Of a stretch of 64,000 bases of DNA, positions 29,496-41,591 are shown piece by piece. A program made the position numbers and the translations under genes. Source of the stretch: Pseudorasbora parva (lineage: Eukaryota; Chordata; Actinopteri; Cypriniformes; Gobionidae); the NCBI RefSeq assembly GCF_024679245.1, contig NC_090185.1, positions 28,398,926 through 28,462,925 of the forward strand, in the 5' to 3' direction. Under the pieces are notes generated by a model, which worked only from the letters and a program-made list of their open reading frames with translations, was not told the DNA's origin and made no database searches. Each line of letters opens with the position of its first letter. Position 1 is the stretch's first letter.

Positions 29496-31117
29496 CAGTA
29501 TTGTTCAAAATAATAGCAGTACAATGTGACTAACCAGAATAATCAAGGTTTTTAGTATATTTTTTATTGCTACGTGGCAAACAAGTTACCAGTAGGTTCA
29601 GTAGATTGTCAGAAAACAAATGAGACCCAGCATTCATGATATGCACGCTCTTAAGGCTGTGCAATTGGGCAATTAGTTGAAAGGGGTGTGTTCAAAAAAA
29701 TAGCAGTGTCTACCTTTGACTGTACAAACTCAAAACTATTTTGTACAAACATTTTTTTTTTCTGGGATTTAGCAATCCTGTGAATCACTAAACTAATATT
29801 TAGTTGTATGACCACAGTTTTTTTAAAACTGCTTGACATCTGTGTGGCATGGAGTCAACCAACTTGTGGCACCTCTCAGCTGTTATTCCACTCCATGATT
29901 CTTTAACAACATTCCACAATTCATTCACATTTCTTGGTTTTGCTTCAGAAACAGCATTTTTGATATCACCCCACAAGTTCTCAATTGGATTAAGGTCTGG
30001 AGATTGGGCTGGCCACTCCATAACATTAATTTTGTTGGTTTGGAACCAAGACTTTGCCCGTTTACTAGTGTGTTTTGGGTCATTGTCTTGTTGAAACAAC
30101 CATTTCAAGGGCATGTCCTCTTCAGCATAGGGCAACATGACCTCTTCAAGTATTTTAACATATGCAAACTGATCCATGATCCCTGGTATGCGATAAATAG
30201 GCCCAACACCATAGTAGGAGAAACATGCCCATATCATGATGCTTGCACCTCCATGCGTCACTGTCTTCACTGTGAACTGTGGCTTGAATTCAGAGTTTGG
30301 GGGTCGTCTCACAAACTGCCTGTGGCCCTTGGACCCAAAAAGAACAATTTTACTCTCATCAGTCCACAAAATGTTCCTCCATTTCTCTTTAGGCCAGTTG
30401 ATGTGTTCTTTGGCAAATTGTAACCTCTTCTGCACATGCCTTTTTTTTAACAGAGGGACTTTGCGGGGGATTCTTGAAAATAGATTAGCTTCACACAGAC
30501 GTCTTCTAACTGTCACAGTACTTACAGGTAACTCCAGACTGTCTTTGATCATCCTGGAGGGGATCATTGGCTGAGCCTTTGCCATTCTGGTTATTCTTCT
30601 ATCCATTTTGATGGTTGTCTTCCGTTTTCTTCCACGTCTCTCTGGTTTTGCTCTCCATTTTAAGGCATTGGAGATCATTTTAGCTGAACAGCCTATCATT
30701 TTTTGCACCTCTTTATAGGTTTTCCCCTCTCTAATCAACTTTTTCATCAAAGTACGCTGTTCTTCTGAACAATGTCTTGAACGACCCATTTTCCTCAGCT
30801 TTCAAATGCATGTTCAACAAGTGTTGGCTTCATCCTTAAATAGGGGCCACCTGATTCACACCTGTTTCTTCACAAAATTGATGACCTCAGTGATTGAATG
30901 CCACACTGCTATTTTTTTGAACACACCCCTTTCAACTAATTGCCCAATTGCACAGCCTTAAGAGTGTGCATATCATGAATGCTGGGTCTCATTTGTTTTC
31001 TGAGAATCTACTGAACCTACTGGTAACTTGTTTGCCACGTAGCAATAAAAAAATATACGAAAAACCTTGATTATTCTGGTTAGTCACATTGTACTGCTAT
31101 TATTTTGAACAATACTG
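29496..31117 (-). mobile_element. Tc1-like transposon, apparently complete
   Basis: Ends cagtattgttcaaaataat and its inverse, with the TA target duplicated at 29494-29495 and 31118-31119. Terminal repeats span about 213 bp (29496-29708 and 30904-31117). Each carries an outer motif gttcaaaataatagcagt and an inner motif gttcaaaaaaatagcagt, the inverted/direct repeat layout known from Sleeping Beauty-type elements. It encloses an open transposase gene on the minus strand. Confidence 0.95.
29800..30789 (-). CDS. Tc1-like DD34E transposase, uninterrupted 329 codons
   Basis: Cut-and-paste transposase expected to bind its own terminal repeats and insert at TA. The ATG at 30789 opens [18 protein letters not shown], the first helix-turn-helix of the paired-like DNA-binding domain. 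A basic GRKRK stretch (AT-hook/nuclear signal type) follows at about residue 53. The catalytic triad is WTDES, QQDND and NPIENLW, with 34 residues between the second Asp and the Glu. Length is typical of the family (about 340). An extra A in the run near 29820 shifts the last residues to LWSYN, where the sister copy ends GHTTKY; this affects only about ten C-terminal residues. Activity is not known. Confidence 0.95.
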   Translation of the reverse strand: MGRSRHCSEEQRTLMKKLIREGKTYKEVQKMIGCSAKMISNALKWRAKPERRGRKRKTTIKMDRRITRMAKAQPMIPSRMIKDSLELPVSTVTVRRRLCEANLFSRIPRKVPLLKKRHVQKRLQFAKEHINWPKEKWRNILWTDESKIVLFGSKGHRQFVRRPPNSEFKPQFTVKTVTHGGASIMIWACFSYYGVGPIYRIPGIMDQFAYVKILEEVMLPYAEEDMPLKWLFQQDNDPKHTSKRAKSWFQTNKINVMEWPAQSPDLNPIENLWGDIKNAVSEAKPRNVNELWNVVKESWSGITAERCHKLVDSMPHRCQAVLKKLWSYN

Positions 31118-32458
31118 TACTGAATGCCAATGGAGGCCTTTCTGAAGCCTTTCTCAGCCATCAGCTTTCAACAAAAATATCTTCATTTGTGTTCTGAAGA
31201 TAAACGAAGATCTTACAGGTGTCCAACGACGTGAGGGTGAGAAATTAATGAAATAATTTTCCTTTTTGGGTGAACTAACCCTTTAAATGATGTGTTATTA
31301 CCATTAAGTGGTTGTTAGATTATGGAAATGGAAAAATTTCACAATCACTTTATTGTGTATCTCAATTTTGTATTTTGGTATTTGTATAAATTAAGTTTTA
31401 TATTTTTCCATTATTAAGTATATGAACAATTTATGAACTCACTAAACAATGAGTTTATATTGTTAATATCCATGTGTAAATAAAATACAAATCGACCTTT
31501 TTTTGGACACTGCTGAATGACTTCTCCTGCCTTGATGTGCATTACATACTAACCATATAATTATTTTCTCCACTTGCACAAGAATGAGGAAATACAGTAC
31601 CTCGAACACCCCCTCCCCCCACTTTCATCATTGCCCAAAGTTGCCTTTTTCTTGCGGAGAACATTGCCTTAACAGTTAAATGTTGATCTCCCAACAAACA
31701 CTTCTGGCTTTTCATGAACTGCTGCATGCGTTCTTTTCCCTTATTCCTCTGATTCGCTCTCTCTGTGATATTACGCAGTATTGCAAAAGATTTTTGTGCT
31801 GAAGACTTCCCCTCGCCTCCTCCCTCGCTCGCTCTCAGTCACTGGCATGGGGGTTTGTTTTCAATCTAACTTCTTCCTCAAACTCCACCCTTACTTTCTT
31901 GGCTTTATATAGGCCTGCACACTAACACTGAGACATACTGCACAAACACCACAAATATTGCATGAATTTCTGAATGTTGACCTCCTGGTCAGTCAGTTTC
32001 AACAGTTTAAAATAGATTTTGAGCAGCATTTTGGGATAGCGCATAAAAATTGCTCAATGGAAATGTCAAGATGCGCATAAATTGAAAAAATGTGCATAAA
32101 AACTAAATTGAGGTGATATATTTTTAATCCGATAAGAAGATCGATATGTTTAAGATATTTTATATTTAGTTCGAGAGCTTTCTGTCTCTCCATTGAAGAC
32201 GTATGCGCAGTATACTGTCCCAGAAGGGCCAGAAAAGTATTAAAAACATAATCAAAGTAGCCCATATGCCAGATGTGACGTCTGTGGGTTAGTTAGAATC
32301 TCTTGAAGCATCGAAAATGCATTTTGGTCCCAAAATAACAAAAACTACGACTTTATTCAGCAGTCTTCTCTTCCGTGTTTGTTTTCAATCTACGTTCGCG
32401 ACTGCGCAGTCTCCCGCAGACTATAAACAAAGCTTGCATATACAAGGCAGCAGGAATA

Positions 32459-33238
32459 TTAAAGGGTTACTTCAGCGATTAGCATATGGCTTTGTATCAG
32501 TAGAAACCCTGGAGAATATTCAAATTATTGTGCTTTCCCCTCTCATATCTCCCTGAGACGAGAGATTTATGCATTTTATTTCTGGAAAAATTCCTCCTAT
32601 GATGCAAAATGACGATTTTTGCATCATAGGAGGAATGTTTGCCCAGAGGCTAAAGACTACAGCCAGCAGAGGGAGCCATTTCCGCATGTTTTGAATCCGG
32701 CATTGGGGGATGGGAGATTACACTCAGCTTGCAGGAAGAGCTCAGCTTGCAGACAGGATCATTTAAACGGAGCTATGGTGAGCAATGTAAGTCTTTTAAC
32801 TTCTCAAATTCATTTCTATGAAAGTTAAGCTTGCAAAGGCATGAACTGAAACGCGCCAGACTGAACTCGCGTTGTGAATGTATGCCGCGAATGTAGTCGC
32901 GATTACCTCAGCTCTCATCACTCCTGCAGTTAGTGCTCAGTGCTGTGAGACTCGCGCAGTGACTCACTCATTATGTTGAACAGACACGTTCAGTTTTTAA
33001 TTGTAGTGTCTTCTCTAACTCAGTCACAGTAATGAAGTTGTTGGTGTTGGGAATGGCCTCACAGGGCAGCGAAGCATTCTGGGAATTGTAGTCTTTCATC
33101 CCCATGGGACAAAAATACATTTTCTGTCTTTTCTCAGTCTAGAAGACACCAAATTCAAAAATAATTTCACATTTCTACTGCATTGATGACCCAGTTTAAA
33201 TACAGATTCATCTTCCCAGCGCTGAAGTACCCCTTTAA
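32459..33238. mobile_element. TTAA-flanked non-autonomous element
   Basis: TTAA at 32459-32462 and 33235-33238. Ends are aaagggttacttcagcg and, reversed, aaaggggtacttcagcg. It carries a strong hairpin at 32590-32636 and no coding content. The 31290-32458 flank to the left holds nothing recognised beyond AT-rich DNA. Confidence 0.8.
32590..32636. repeat. Perfect 20 bp hairpin
   Basis: attcctcctatgatgcaaaa (32590-32609) pairs exactly with ttttgcatcataggaggaat (32617-32636) across a 7 nt loop, tgacgat. It lies inside the TTAA element. Confidence 0.9.
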
Positions 33239-33339
33239 GCTGCTGTCACTTTAAGAGCTGCCCAGATCTAATATACGGTTACACATGCGACAGACCCTTT
33301 GACACGCACACACATAAATATCTATACACACTTATTAGG

Positions 33340-33958
33340 CATCACTCTGTAAGTTGCAAGGTGGGGCCTCCATGGATAGGACTTGTTTGTTAGGCACATC
33401 CCACAGATGCTCGATTGGATTGAGATCTTGGGAATTTGAAGGCCAAGTCAACATCTCAAACTCGTTGTTCTGCTCCTTAAACTATTCCTGAACCATTTTT
33501 GCTTTATGGCAGGGCACATTATCCTGCTAAAAGAGGACACAGCCACCACCAGGGAATACGGTTTCCATGAATGGATGTACATGGTCTGCAACATTGCTTA
33601 GGTAGGTGGTTTCGTGTCAAAGTAACATCCACATGGATGGCAGGACCCAAGGTTCCCCAGCAGAACATTGCCCAAAGCATCACACTGCCTCCACCAGCTT
33701 GTCTTCTTTCCAGAGTGCATCCTGGTGCCATGTGTTCCTCAGGTAAGTGACCCTTGGCTGCCCATGACCCTGTTGCCGGTTCACCACTGTTCCTTCCTTA
33801 GACCACTTTTGATAGATACTGACCACTGCGGACCAGGAACACCCCACTAGAGCTGCAGTTTTAAAGATGCTCTGACCAAGTCTAGCCATCACAATTTGGC
33901 CTTTGTCAAACTCGCTCAAATCCTTATGTTTGCCTATTTTTCCTGCTTCTAACACATC
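33340..33958 (-). pseudogene. Tc1-like transposase fragment with a large internal deletion
   Basis: On the minus strand the start reads [20 protein letters not shown] with [15 protein letters not shown], an N-terminal helix-turn-helix. The far end has DLNPIEHLWD-type sequence (near 33410-33430) and [10 protein letters not shown] leading into [10 protein letters not shown] (about 33690). Most of the middle is missing or scrambled. This is a different Tc1 subfamily from the two long copies. Confidence 0.8.
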
Positions 33959-34052
33959 AACTTTGAGGACAAAATGTTCACTTGCGGCCTAATATATATA
34001 TATATATACGCTTCAACATACTCCGCAAGAACAGAGAAAAAAGTTCTCGCTC

Positions 34053-34100
34053 CCAGGGCTGCGACAACAAAATGACGTAATTTTGTTGTCGCAGCCCTGG
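34053..34100. repeat. Perfect 21 bp hairpin with gacgta loop
   Basis: The left arm at 34053-34073 (ccagggctgcgacaacaaaa and one t) is exactly complementary to 34080-34100. The arms extend imperfectly outward (agttctcgctcc and ttgggagttctcg). It is probably the centre of a palindromic element spanning about 34000-34380 that was not delimited. Confidence 0.85.
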
Positions 34101-34397
34101 TTTGGGAGTTCTCGCCGCTTGTTCTCGACACATCACCTGAGAGCAGAACTTTTTTCTTGCGGGTGTCCGAGAACTATTGTCTGATTGGTCATACATTTAA
34201 TGTGGCCGTGGCTAATGTGAAGAAACGCAGATGAACGGCACCTGCTGTTCTCGTGAAGTATGAAATGTACTGGCCAGAACGAACTTTGTCCTTGTTCTTG
34301 CCACCTCGAGAAACGAACACATTTCTTTGTTCTTGCAAAGTATGTTCCAAGCTTAACTTGTGGCGACACACACAAACACACACACATACTATATATA

Positions 34398-35393
34398 CAC
34401 TCACCTAAAGGATTATTAGGAACACCTGTTCAATTTCTCATTAATGCAATTATCTAATCAACCAATCACATGGCAGTTGCATCAATGCATTTAGGGGTGT
34501 GGTCCTGGTCAAGACAATCTCCTGAACTCTAAACTAAATGTCAAAATAGGAAAGAAAGGTGATTTGGGCAATTTTGAGCATGGCATGGTTGTTGGTGCCA
34601 GACGGGCTGGTCTGAGTAGTTACTATCTGCTCAGTTACTGGGATTTTCACACACAACCATTTCTAGGGTTTACAAAGAATGGTGGGAAAAGGGAAAAACA
34701 TCCAGTATGTGGCAGTCCTGTGGGGCGAAAATGTCTTGTTGATACTAGAGGTCAGAGGAGAATGGGCCGACTGATTCAAGCTGATAGAAGAGCAACTACC
34801 ACTCATCTCTACTAAAAATAGGAAAAAGAGGCTACAATTTGCACCGGCTCAACAAAATTGGACAGGTGAAGACTGGAAAAATGTTGCCTGGACTGATGAG
34901 TCTCGATTTCTGTTGAGACATTCAGATGGTAGAGTCAGAATTTGGCGTAAACAGAATGAGAACATGGATCCATCATGTCTTGTTACCACTGTGCAGGCTG
35001 GTGGTGGTGGTGTAATGGTGTGGGGGATGTTTTCTTGGCATACTTTAGGCCCCTTAGTGCAAATTGGGCATCGTTTAAATGCCTCTGCCTACCTGAGCAT
35101 TGTTTCTAACCATGTCCATCCCTTTATGACCACCATGTACCCATCCCTCAAATCATTTCAAATTGGTTTCTTGATCATGAAAATGTGTTGTCCTCAGATC
35201 TCAACCCGATGGAGCATCTTTGGGATGTGGTGAAATGGGGGCTTCATGCCCTGGATGTGCATCCCACAAATCTCCATCAACGTTATCCAATCAATATGGA
35301 CCAACATTTCTAAAGAATGCTTTCACCACCTTATTGAATTAATGTCACGTAGAATTAAGGCAGTTCTGAAGGTGAAAGGGGGTCAAACACAGT
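34398..35393 (+). pseudogene. Tc1-like element, decayed and truncated on the right
   Basis: The left end cactcacctaaaggattatt follows a TA, as in a fish Tc1 family. The coding part includes DLGNFEHGMVVGARRAGLS (near 34560), WTDESRFLLRHSDGR (near 34890), GGGGVMVWGMFSW and, near 35190, NPMEHLW-like sequence, in several frames. The conserved DND block is lost. The right terminal repeat is absent; a different element begins at 35394. Confidence 0.85.
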
Positions 35394-35470
35394 AGAGGTC
35401 GACCGATTCATCGGATTTGTCAATTAATCGGCACCGATTGGTGGAACAATCGGTTATCGTCAAAAATCAA
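35394..35470. mobile_element. hAT-type terminal sequence
   Basis: tagaggtcgaccgattcatc followed by ggcaccgattgg and atcggttatcg resembles the end of a widespread fish hAT-like MITE. The matching right end was not found, so only the end is annotated. The stretch to 37380 is AT-rich with no gene recognised. Confidence 0.45.
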
Positions 35471-37394
35471 TACCGATAGTTTTTCCGGTTTGCGTCCATT
35501 GCGGGAATGATGTCATTACACAGTAGCCACGAGAGCTCTGAGAAGGGTCTGCTGGTATCATATAGCACAAGAGCGAGCTCTAGAGGCCAAATAAAAAACT
35601 ATCCCTGTTTACATTAACACGTGAGGACACGTGAGGCTGCGCGCTTCACCGAACTCACCACAGAGCGCGCTGACACATCTGACGCGCATTTAAAAACACT
35701 GAAAGGGAAACGGTATGAATACAGAACACTTCAATACATGTCGCCAAATCATTATAAAGTAATTTTTTTCGTGACTAGATGCTTTTACAGCGAAAGAACA
35801 GCAGTATGTATGTACTTTATTTTGTCGTCGAGGCTGATAGGACGCTAACATTAGCAGTAACATGTAGGCTACCTCAAGCAGTTAAAGCGATGTAACAACT
35901 AGTGATGTAAGAAACCAAACTGTATGGTCATGCATCCGACAGAAATATAAACACATCAGAAACGCATTCAATTTCAATACATATTTTGTTATTTTGATAA
36001 GAAAACCATCAAGTGTTCTAAAAAAGCAAACCTTTTGGATTTATATGAAATAACACTTAATATAATGCAATAATCCATTATAATACATTTTTCCATTAGT
36101 AACATTAAGTAAGGTTAATAAATGCTGTAGAAGTATTATTCATTGTTAGTTTCATCTGTTAACCTTTTTTATGCACTATGAACTAAAATGAATGATTAAG
36201 ATACGATTGTATTGCTCAACTATTATTACACGGTGTAAAATGTATATTGCATATCATTCATGTAAGCTAGCTAAATAAGCTAATAAATCCTTGTTAACAA
36301 ATGGAACTTGCAGTCTGTTACCTGACATTTGCTTACATGTTTAGGTTATAGCTAAAGAAATATTTATTTGTAATATTTTAATGTTTTAGTTATTTGCTGT
36401 AGATTTTTTTCTGTTAGAACTTGCTATTTAGAAGTTAGAACATTTTCATGGTTCAGAAATGTTTTTTTATTTCTTGTAATAAAGTTCAGCACTGTTTTGT
36501 GTGTTTTATTATTATTAATATTATTATTATTATCTAGTATCTTTTTAAAAACGATCTAAACTATTTTTTATGTGTTTTAACCTAACTCTAACCTAACCTA
36601 ACTAAGTGTAAGAGTCAAAAGAAGTATACTTTGCAAGGCTGTGTGTTCAACTGTGTGCATACGCTCATGTAAGCGTTAAAAAAAACGAAGTATACTTTAG
36701 GGTTTAGCTGTCACTGTCCCACTAGCGGAATGCTTAGCGCTCTTTTTTCCACATGTTTTAGGATCCGTAATAGTCTACAATCTGTACTGGTTGACAAATT
36801 TCTACCAGTTAATTGTGTCTCTTGCCATAGGAAGTGACAAATTTTTTCTCTTGAACACATGGGGTGGAAACACTGCTTTATCCGCAAATTATTATGCGAT
36901 ATTCCAATTTTGCACACAAGTTAAATTCACAACTTTAGATGGAAGCATAGCTAAAGTGTTCAACACAGTGAGGTGTAGGGTTTGTGAGGACACTTTAAAA
37001 AATAAAAACATTTTATATATTTAAAACTGTATTCTTATTTTGTCTTTTAATTTTCAGCTAAAATACCACCCAGAAATATCTTTTTTAAATCTACTTCTGC
37101 AATCTCCAGACAGAGACACTCAAGGTCTCCCTTTCTCCGTTTCTCATTCCTTCACATCTGCAAGTGTCTGTGATTCTGGCCCTTTCCCTTTTTTTGTTGA
37201 CTCACACCGAAAAGCTGTGGGTGATCATTCCTTTCCTACATCTCTTTTTCACTCCCTCCTTCCAAATCTCAGTGATGCAATCCCATTATTTAGCCTGCAA
37301 TCTCAGTGTCTGGCATGAGGAAGAGAGTCAGATAAAGAAAGAATGAGAATGGAGTGCCTTTCTAGGAGTCATGGATCCCCAAATACGATATATA

Positions 37395-37450
37395 TAGGGC
37401 TGGGTGGTATATCGATATTTTTTATTAACAATATAGGATGAGGGAATACC
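37395..37450. mobile_element. Fragment of a DNA transposon end
   Basis: tagggctgggtggtatatcg followed by atattttttattaacaata resembles a common fish terminal repeat family. No partner end was found. A (CA)n tract lies at 37803-37830, and 37900-38880 contains no gene that could be supported. Confidence 0.35.
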
Positions 37451-38977
37451 ATTTCTACAGTAGTTTGATATTACGAGCGCATCAAAAAAAAAAAACGGAG
37501 GACAGATTGAGTTGATTATGCTAAAGACCCCTGATTAAAAAAACACTCTCTACCATTCATCCATAACAGGATGAGGGTGGAGAGCAAAACACAGCTAAAT
37601 AATGAATCACTGATGAGGAAGAAACAACAACATCCTACAGAAGGCAATGAGCACCACATCGCTCCCTCTCTCTCTTTCTTCCTCACTCCTTCTTCACTTT
37701 CCACCCCCTGCGTCTGGCAACAGGACAAGGTCAACATAGCCTCCCCTCCTCTAACATTCTCTTTCCTTCTTTTCTCCTTCACTCTCTCTCCGTCTGTCAT
37801 CCAGACACACACACACACACACACACACACATTCCTCTGGCCACAGCAGATTCACTCAATTTGTTTCCACTGCGCTTTTAAGTGTACATTAGAAATGCAA
37901 AGAGAGAGCCAAGCTCATAAACAATAACAAGAACCAGCTGCGGAGCGAACGCGGCAATCGTGCGCAGTTTCTCCAGCGACATGGAGCAGAGAGGAAGTCT
38001 GGGAGAGGGACGCGGCTGAGAATCAAATGGACGGTGTGGATTAAGTGCAATTCGAAATTCTTCAGACATCATTTTCTCTCCTCTCGTGCTCTCATATTTC
38101 TCTCTCTCTCTTGCTCGCTCTGATTTTCCATGCCTTTCCTCCTCCCCTTGGATTGCTCATGATTCGTAAAGGCCTCCAGGAACTCTGTCCAACCTCAAAC
38201 TCAAGCCAAAGGGGGGAGAGATTGAGAAAATAGAATGAGACATAAGGGTTGATGAAGAGAAAAAGGTGGGAGGGAGCTCAGGAATTCTGTGTTTCTTTTG
38301 GAAATAATGAACATATATTGCTCAATATAGCGTGAGTTTGTTGTGTAAGAGGCGTTCCTGTATAGGTAAAGTTTCGGACAATGTCATGAGGAACTAATGG
38401 AGACAAAGAATTTCAGAAGCAGCCATTGGTGGTTGGAGTTTCACAAGACAAGAATGTGTGGTTTCATCTCTCCTTTCTGCTTTCCTCACCCATTCTCTTC
38501 GCTGAACCCAACGAACCCCAATGCAAGTGAAAACCACATTATAAGTCAAAACAGAAGTATTATGAACACTTCCCTGAAAAATCACAGTGAACAATGTCTC
38601 ACGACCCACTGAAACATTCATACACATGCTCCCCCAGCCACACGCATTCAGCCACAATCTGTCTCTCATTCCATTCCTCAGACTCTCTGTTGTTAATGTT
38701 GCAGTTTGTTGCATCAGGACTGGGCTTGGCGTCGAACCGAGAACCTCCCAAAAGTACTGCCATAACCACCATAGACACTGAGCTGGACTCGGCAAACACC
38801 CACATATTCGGATTAGCAATCATCACTATGGGTTTTTTAGCCCCAATCGTCAATATTTCCGTACATCTGCAATATAAGTTAAAGGGATAGTTCACCCAAA
38901 AATTAAAATTCGCCCATGAATTATCGTCCTAGGTGTATATGACTTTCTTCTTTTAGACGAATACAATTAGAGTTATA

Positions 38978-40042
38978 TTAAAGGGGTGATAAATTAAGAA
39001 ATCAACTTTCCCTTGAGCTTTTGATATAAAAAAAAGTCAGTTTCAGAGCTGAAAACTTCCTTTTTAGTGAAAAAAAAGCTTTTATAGACACCAGGCCCAG
39101 AAAACGATTGTGTGCTTTATCCTTACATCATTGTGCGACAAAACACACCTCTACAGAACGTGTAATTCAGTAGCCCCGCCCACCGACTCATGGAGCTGTT
39201 TGGATTGCTAGCCAGCAGTAATAAACATGTGGAAGAAGATAGAAAGATATTGTGGAAGAACATAGTCGCTGCATAAGCTTCCTTCGGTTCTTAATATTAG
39301 GAATGTGTGATACTACATTTATTTTTAATGAAGTTCACGTGGGGAAGAACATTTGTGTGTTCACTTCATTTCACCGTGGAATCGTTTGTAAACAAATCTC
39401 AAGTGCTGGATTTGCAGACACAATGTTGTGCCTTCTCTATTGGATCCGACAGGAATGGTGCAACAAGCTTATGTGAGTAAACTTTTTTATATGTAGTAAT
39501 AGCCGTCCGGGGGCTGTGTGTTTTCCAAATGGGCTACCAAAACGTACACCCATCGGCAGAAATTCGATCTTGATCTGGTTGCGCACGCGTGTGTGTGTGT
39601 GTGTGCGTGCGGTTCGCGCTTATATCGACCATACGGGCCATGTAATACAGAAATAATATTCCAATCAATCGTGGGTGGATGAGAAATAAATCATTGTGTT
39701 TGATAAAGACATTTACGAGCCCTGTGGTCGAGAGAATTTTTGCAGTTGCCGCTTTCAAAATAATCTCTCCCTCATGTGAACTGACAGGGCATAGATATAA
39801 CAGCGGAGCTGAAGCTCATTAAATATGCAAATCTTATCCAATCCTAGCCGTGGGCGTTTACTTCCAAGTCTCCAGTGCTGCACGCCCATCAAAACCCAGC
39901 GTTCAGGAGAGAGCCTCAAAACTAGTGTAGAAAATAGCATATTAGTTATGATGTTTTTGAATGTAAAAACCACACGAACCTCATTAGTTGACCTCAGACA
40001 ACAGTATAAAAAAAGAAAAAAAGCCAGTTCATGACACTTTAA
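38978..40042. mobile_element. Nested TTAA-flanked element (1)
   Basis: TTAA at 38978-38981 and 40039-40042; ends aggggtgataaatt and, reversed, agtgtcatgaact. It contains CpG-containing sequence near 39500-39620, including a short (GT)n, and no coding similarity. Confidence 0.7.
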
Positions 40043-40555
40043 AAAAATGTCCTGGCTCTTCCAAGTTTTATAATATCATTGAATGGACGTTTTTGTTTTA
40101 AAGTCCATAAAAGTGCATCTCTCTATCATAAACGTACTCCACACGGCAAGCCATGCATTTGTGTAAGAAAAATATCCATATTTAAAACTTTAAAAACTGA
40201 AATAACTAGCTTCCAGCAGACGGGCTGCGCAAGTCGACTTACGGCAAAAGCAATATGACATCATGACTTTGCGTTACGACATACACGGCACTTTCTAAAA
40301 CTAAGTGGCGTGTTATATGTATGCATTTTGAGTTATCCGCGTGTAAGTCTACGCCATGTGATTCCGCCTATCTGATCTCACAGAATTAATATACATAGCC
40401 TAATTTTATATTTTGGAGCAACTAACTCCACTGCCAGATGTATTTACATGTATTTATATGACAAAAAAACTGTATAAAAGTAACTCATGTTGCATTTCAA
40501 GTCTTCTGAAGTCACACAATATCTTCATGTGAAGAACAGAGTTGATCTTAATGTT

Positions 40556-41388
40556 TTAAGGTCCTTTCACACCGGACGCATAACGAAAAAGCGTAACGTA
40601 TATAAGCTAATATTTTGCATGCAAATATTTTGCGTCAAAACCATTCACATCAGCCGCAACACGAATTTGCGACGTTTCAGAGCTCCAACATTTCAAAACA
40701 TTCGCAGCGACAGCTGAGAAAACACGGGCACTTCATCATTCAGTGAAGATGAGCTTTTCATTTTATTTAAAGGACTGAGAGGAAGGTTTTGGGTGCAGCC
40801 AGTCTTAAAGAACAGAGTCTGAAGGGGAGGATGCTAATCTTGAACAGGAGCTAAAACTTTATCATGGCCGGTTCTGCACTTACTTTCTAAAGTCTGTGGG
40901 ACAATTTGACGATCTCCCCTTCAGAGACGGCAGCGCATCTGACGAGACAAACCGCGCTCTTCAGGGAATCAATCGATCCGCGCAGATGTTTCCAGTCGAG
41001 TCACATGTAAACATTTCAGTGCCACAGACGTAGCCTACTGATGGCAACACGTTCACTTTCCATAATCGCGGACACAATGTTTAGAAAAAAATCAACTATT
41101 TATAAAAGGTAATAACTTATAAGTTATTATACTAACTTGTTTAGTTATTGCTGTCTGTATCATACAGTGGGCAAACACAGCTGCAGCTGTACAGCTTACA
41201 GTTGTAATCTCATGAGAAATGCCATGCTTGGCAAAAGTTAAAGTTGATTGAATAGCATGTGACATCAACTGGACATTTCGTCACCCTTGTTTCCTTTCAT
41301 GTGATTGGTTGAAGCCAATCGGAAAAAAAAAAACATCTCGCGAATTATTCGCACGTCAAAAATCGCGTCCAGTGTTAAAGGGCCTTAA
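40556..41388. mobile_element. Nested TTAA-flanked element (2)
   Basis: TTAA at 40556-40559 and 41385-41388. The ends are clear inverted repeats: ggtcctttcacaccggacgc on the left and, reversed, ggccctttaacactggacgc on the right. No transposase is present. Confidence 0.82.
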
Positions 41389-41591
41389 GTCGTTGAAATG
41401 ATGATCGTGCCCCTTCTTTGTGAACAGAACACACACGCACTGGTTAATATTTCTCATTCACAAAAAAAAAAAATTGAATTAATTATTTACATTTTTTGTT
41501 GTGGGCGATTTAAAAAATAAGTAAAACGAGTGTTTTTTTTTGTGTAATGCCGCATTTTTGGCTCCCCGGAGCTTCCAATGCGTTAGTTTCA

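Larger units (their letters stand above)
28908..31286. mobile_element. Palindromic DNA element interrupted by a Tc1 insertion
   Basis: The left arm from aaagggttagttcaccc (28908) through gaccttcgttcatcttcaga, ggcctccattgacattcagt and cactacagtggctgtac is mirrored on the right. The mirror resumes at about 29408 (gtacagccactgtagtg), runs to 29493, and continues at 31118-31286 up to gtgaactaaccctttaa. The Tc1-like element sits exactly between. The loop near 29245-29345 is CpG-rich. Confidence 0.88.
38879..41460. mobile_element. Palindromic-type element carrying two nested TTAA elements
   Basis: It starts at TTAA (38879-38882) with aaagggatagttcaccc. Its sequence is cut at 38981 and resumes at 40039 (aaaaaatgtcctggctcttc). 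It is cut again at 40559 and resumes at 41385 (aagtcgttgaaatgatgatc). The right edge is a guess because no clear inverse of the left end was seen. Confidence 0.55.

Noticed and set aside
30004..30574. Plus-strand frames of 139 and 112 codons
   Set aside because: They are antisense shadows of the Tc1-like transposase gene; the same shadows appear at 18.1-18.9 kb.
37878..38072. A minus-strand frame containing MSLEKLRTIAAFAPQ as a possible exon
   Set aside because: No family was recognised, the flanking splice sites are weak, and it does not fit the phase of glis2 exon 1.
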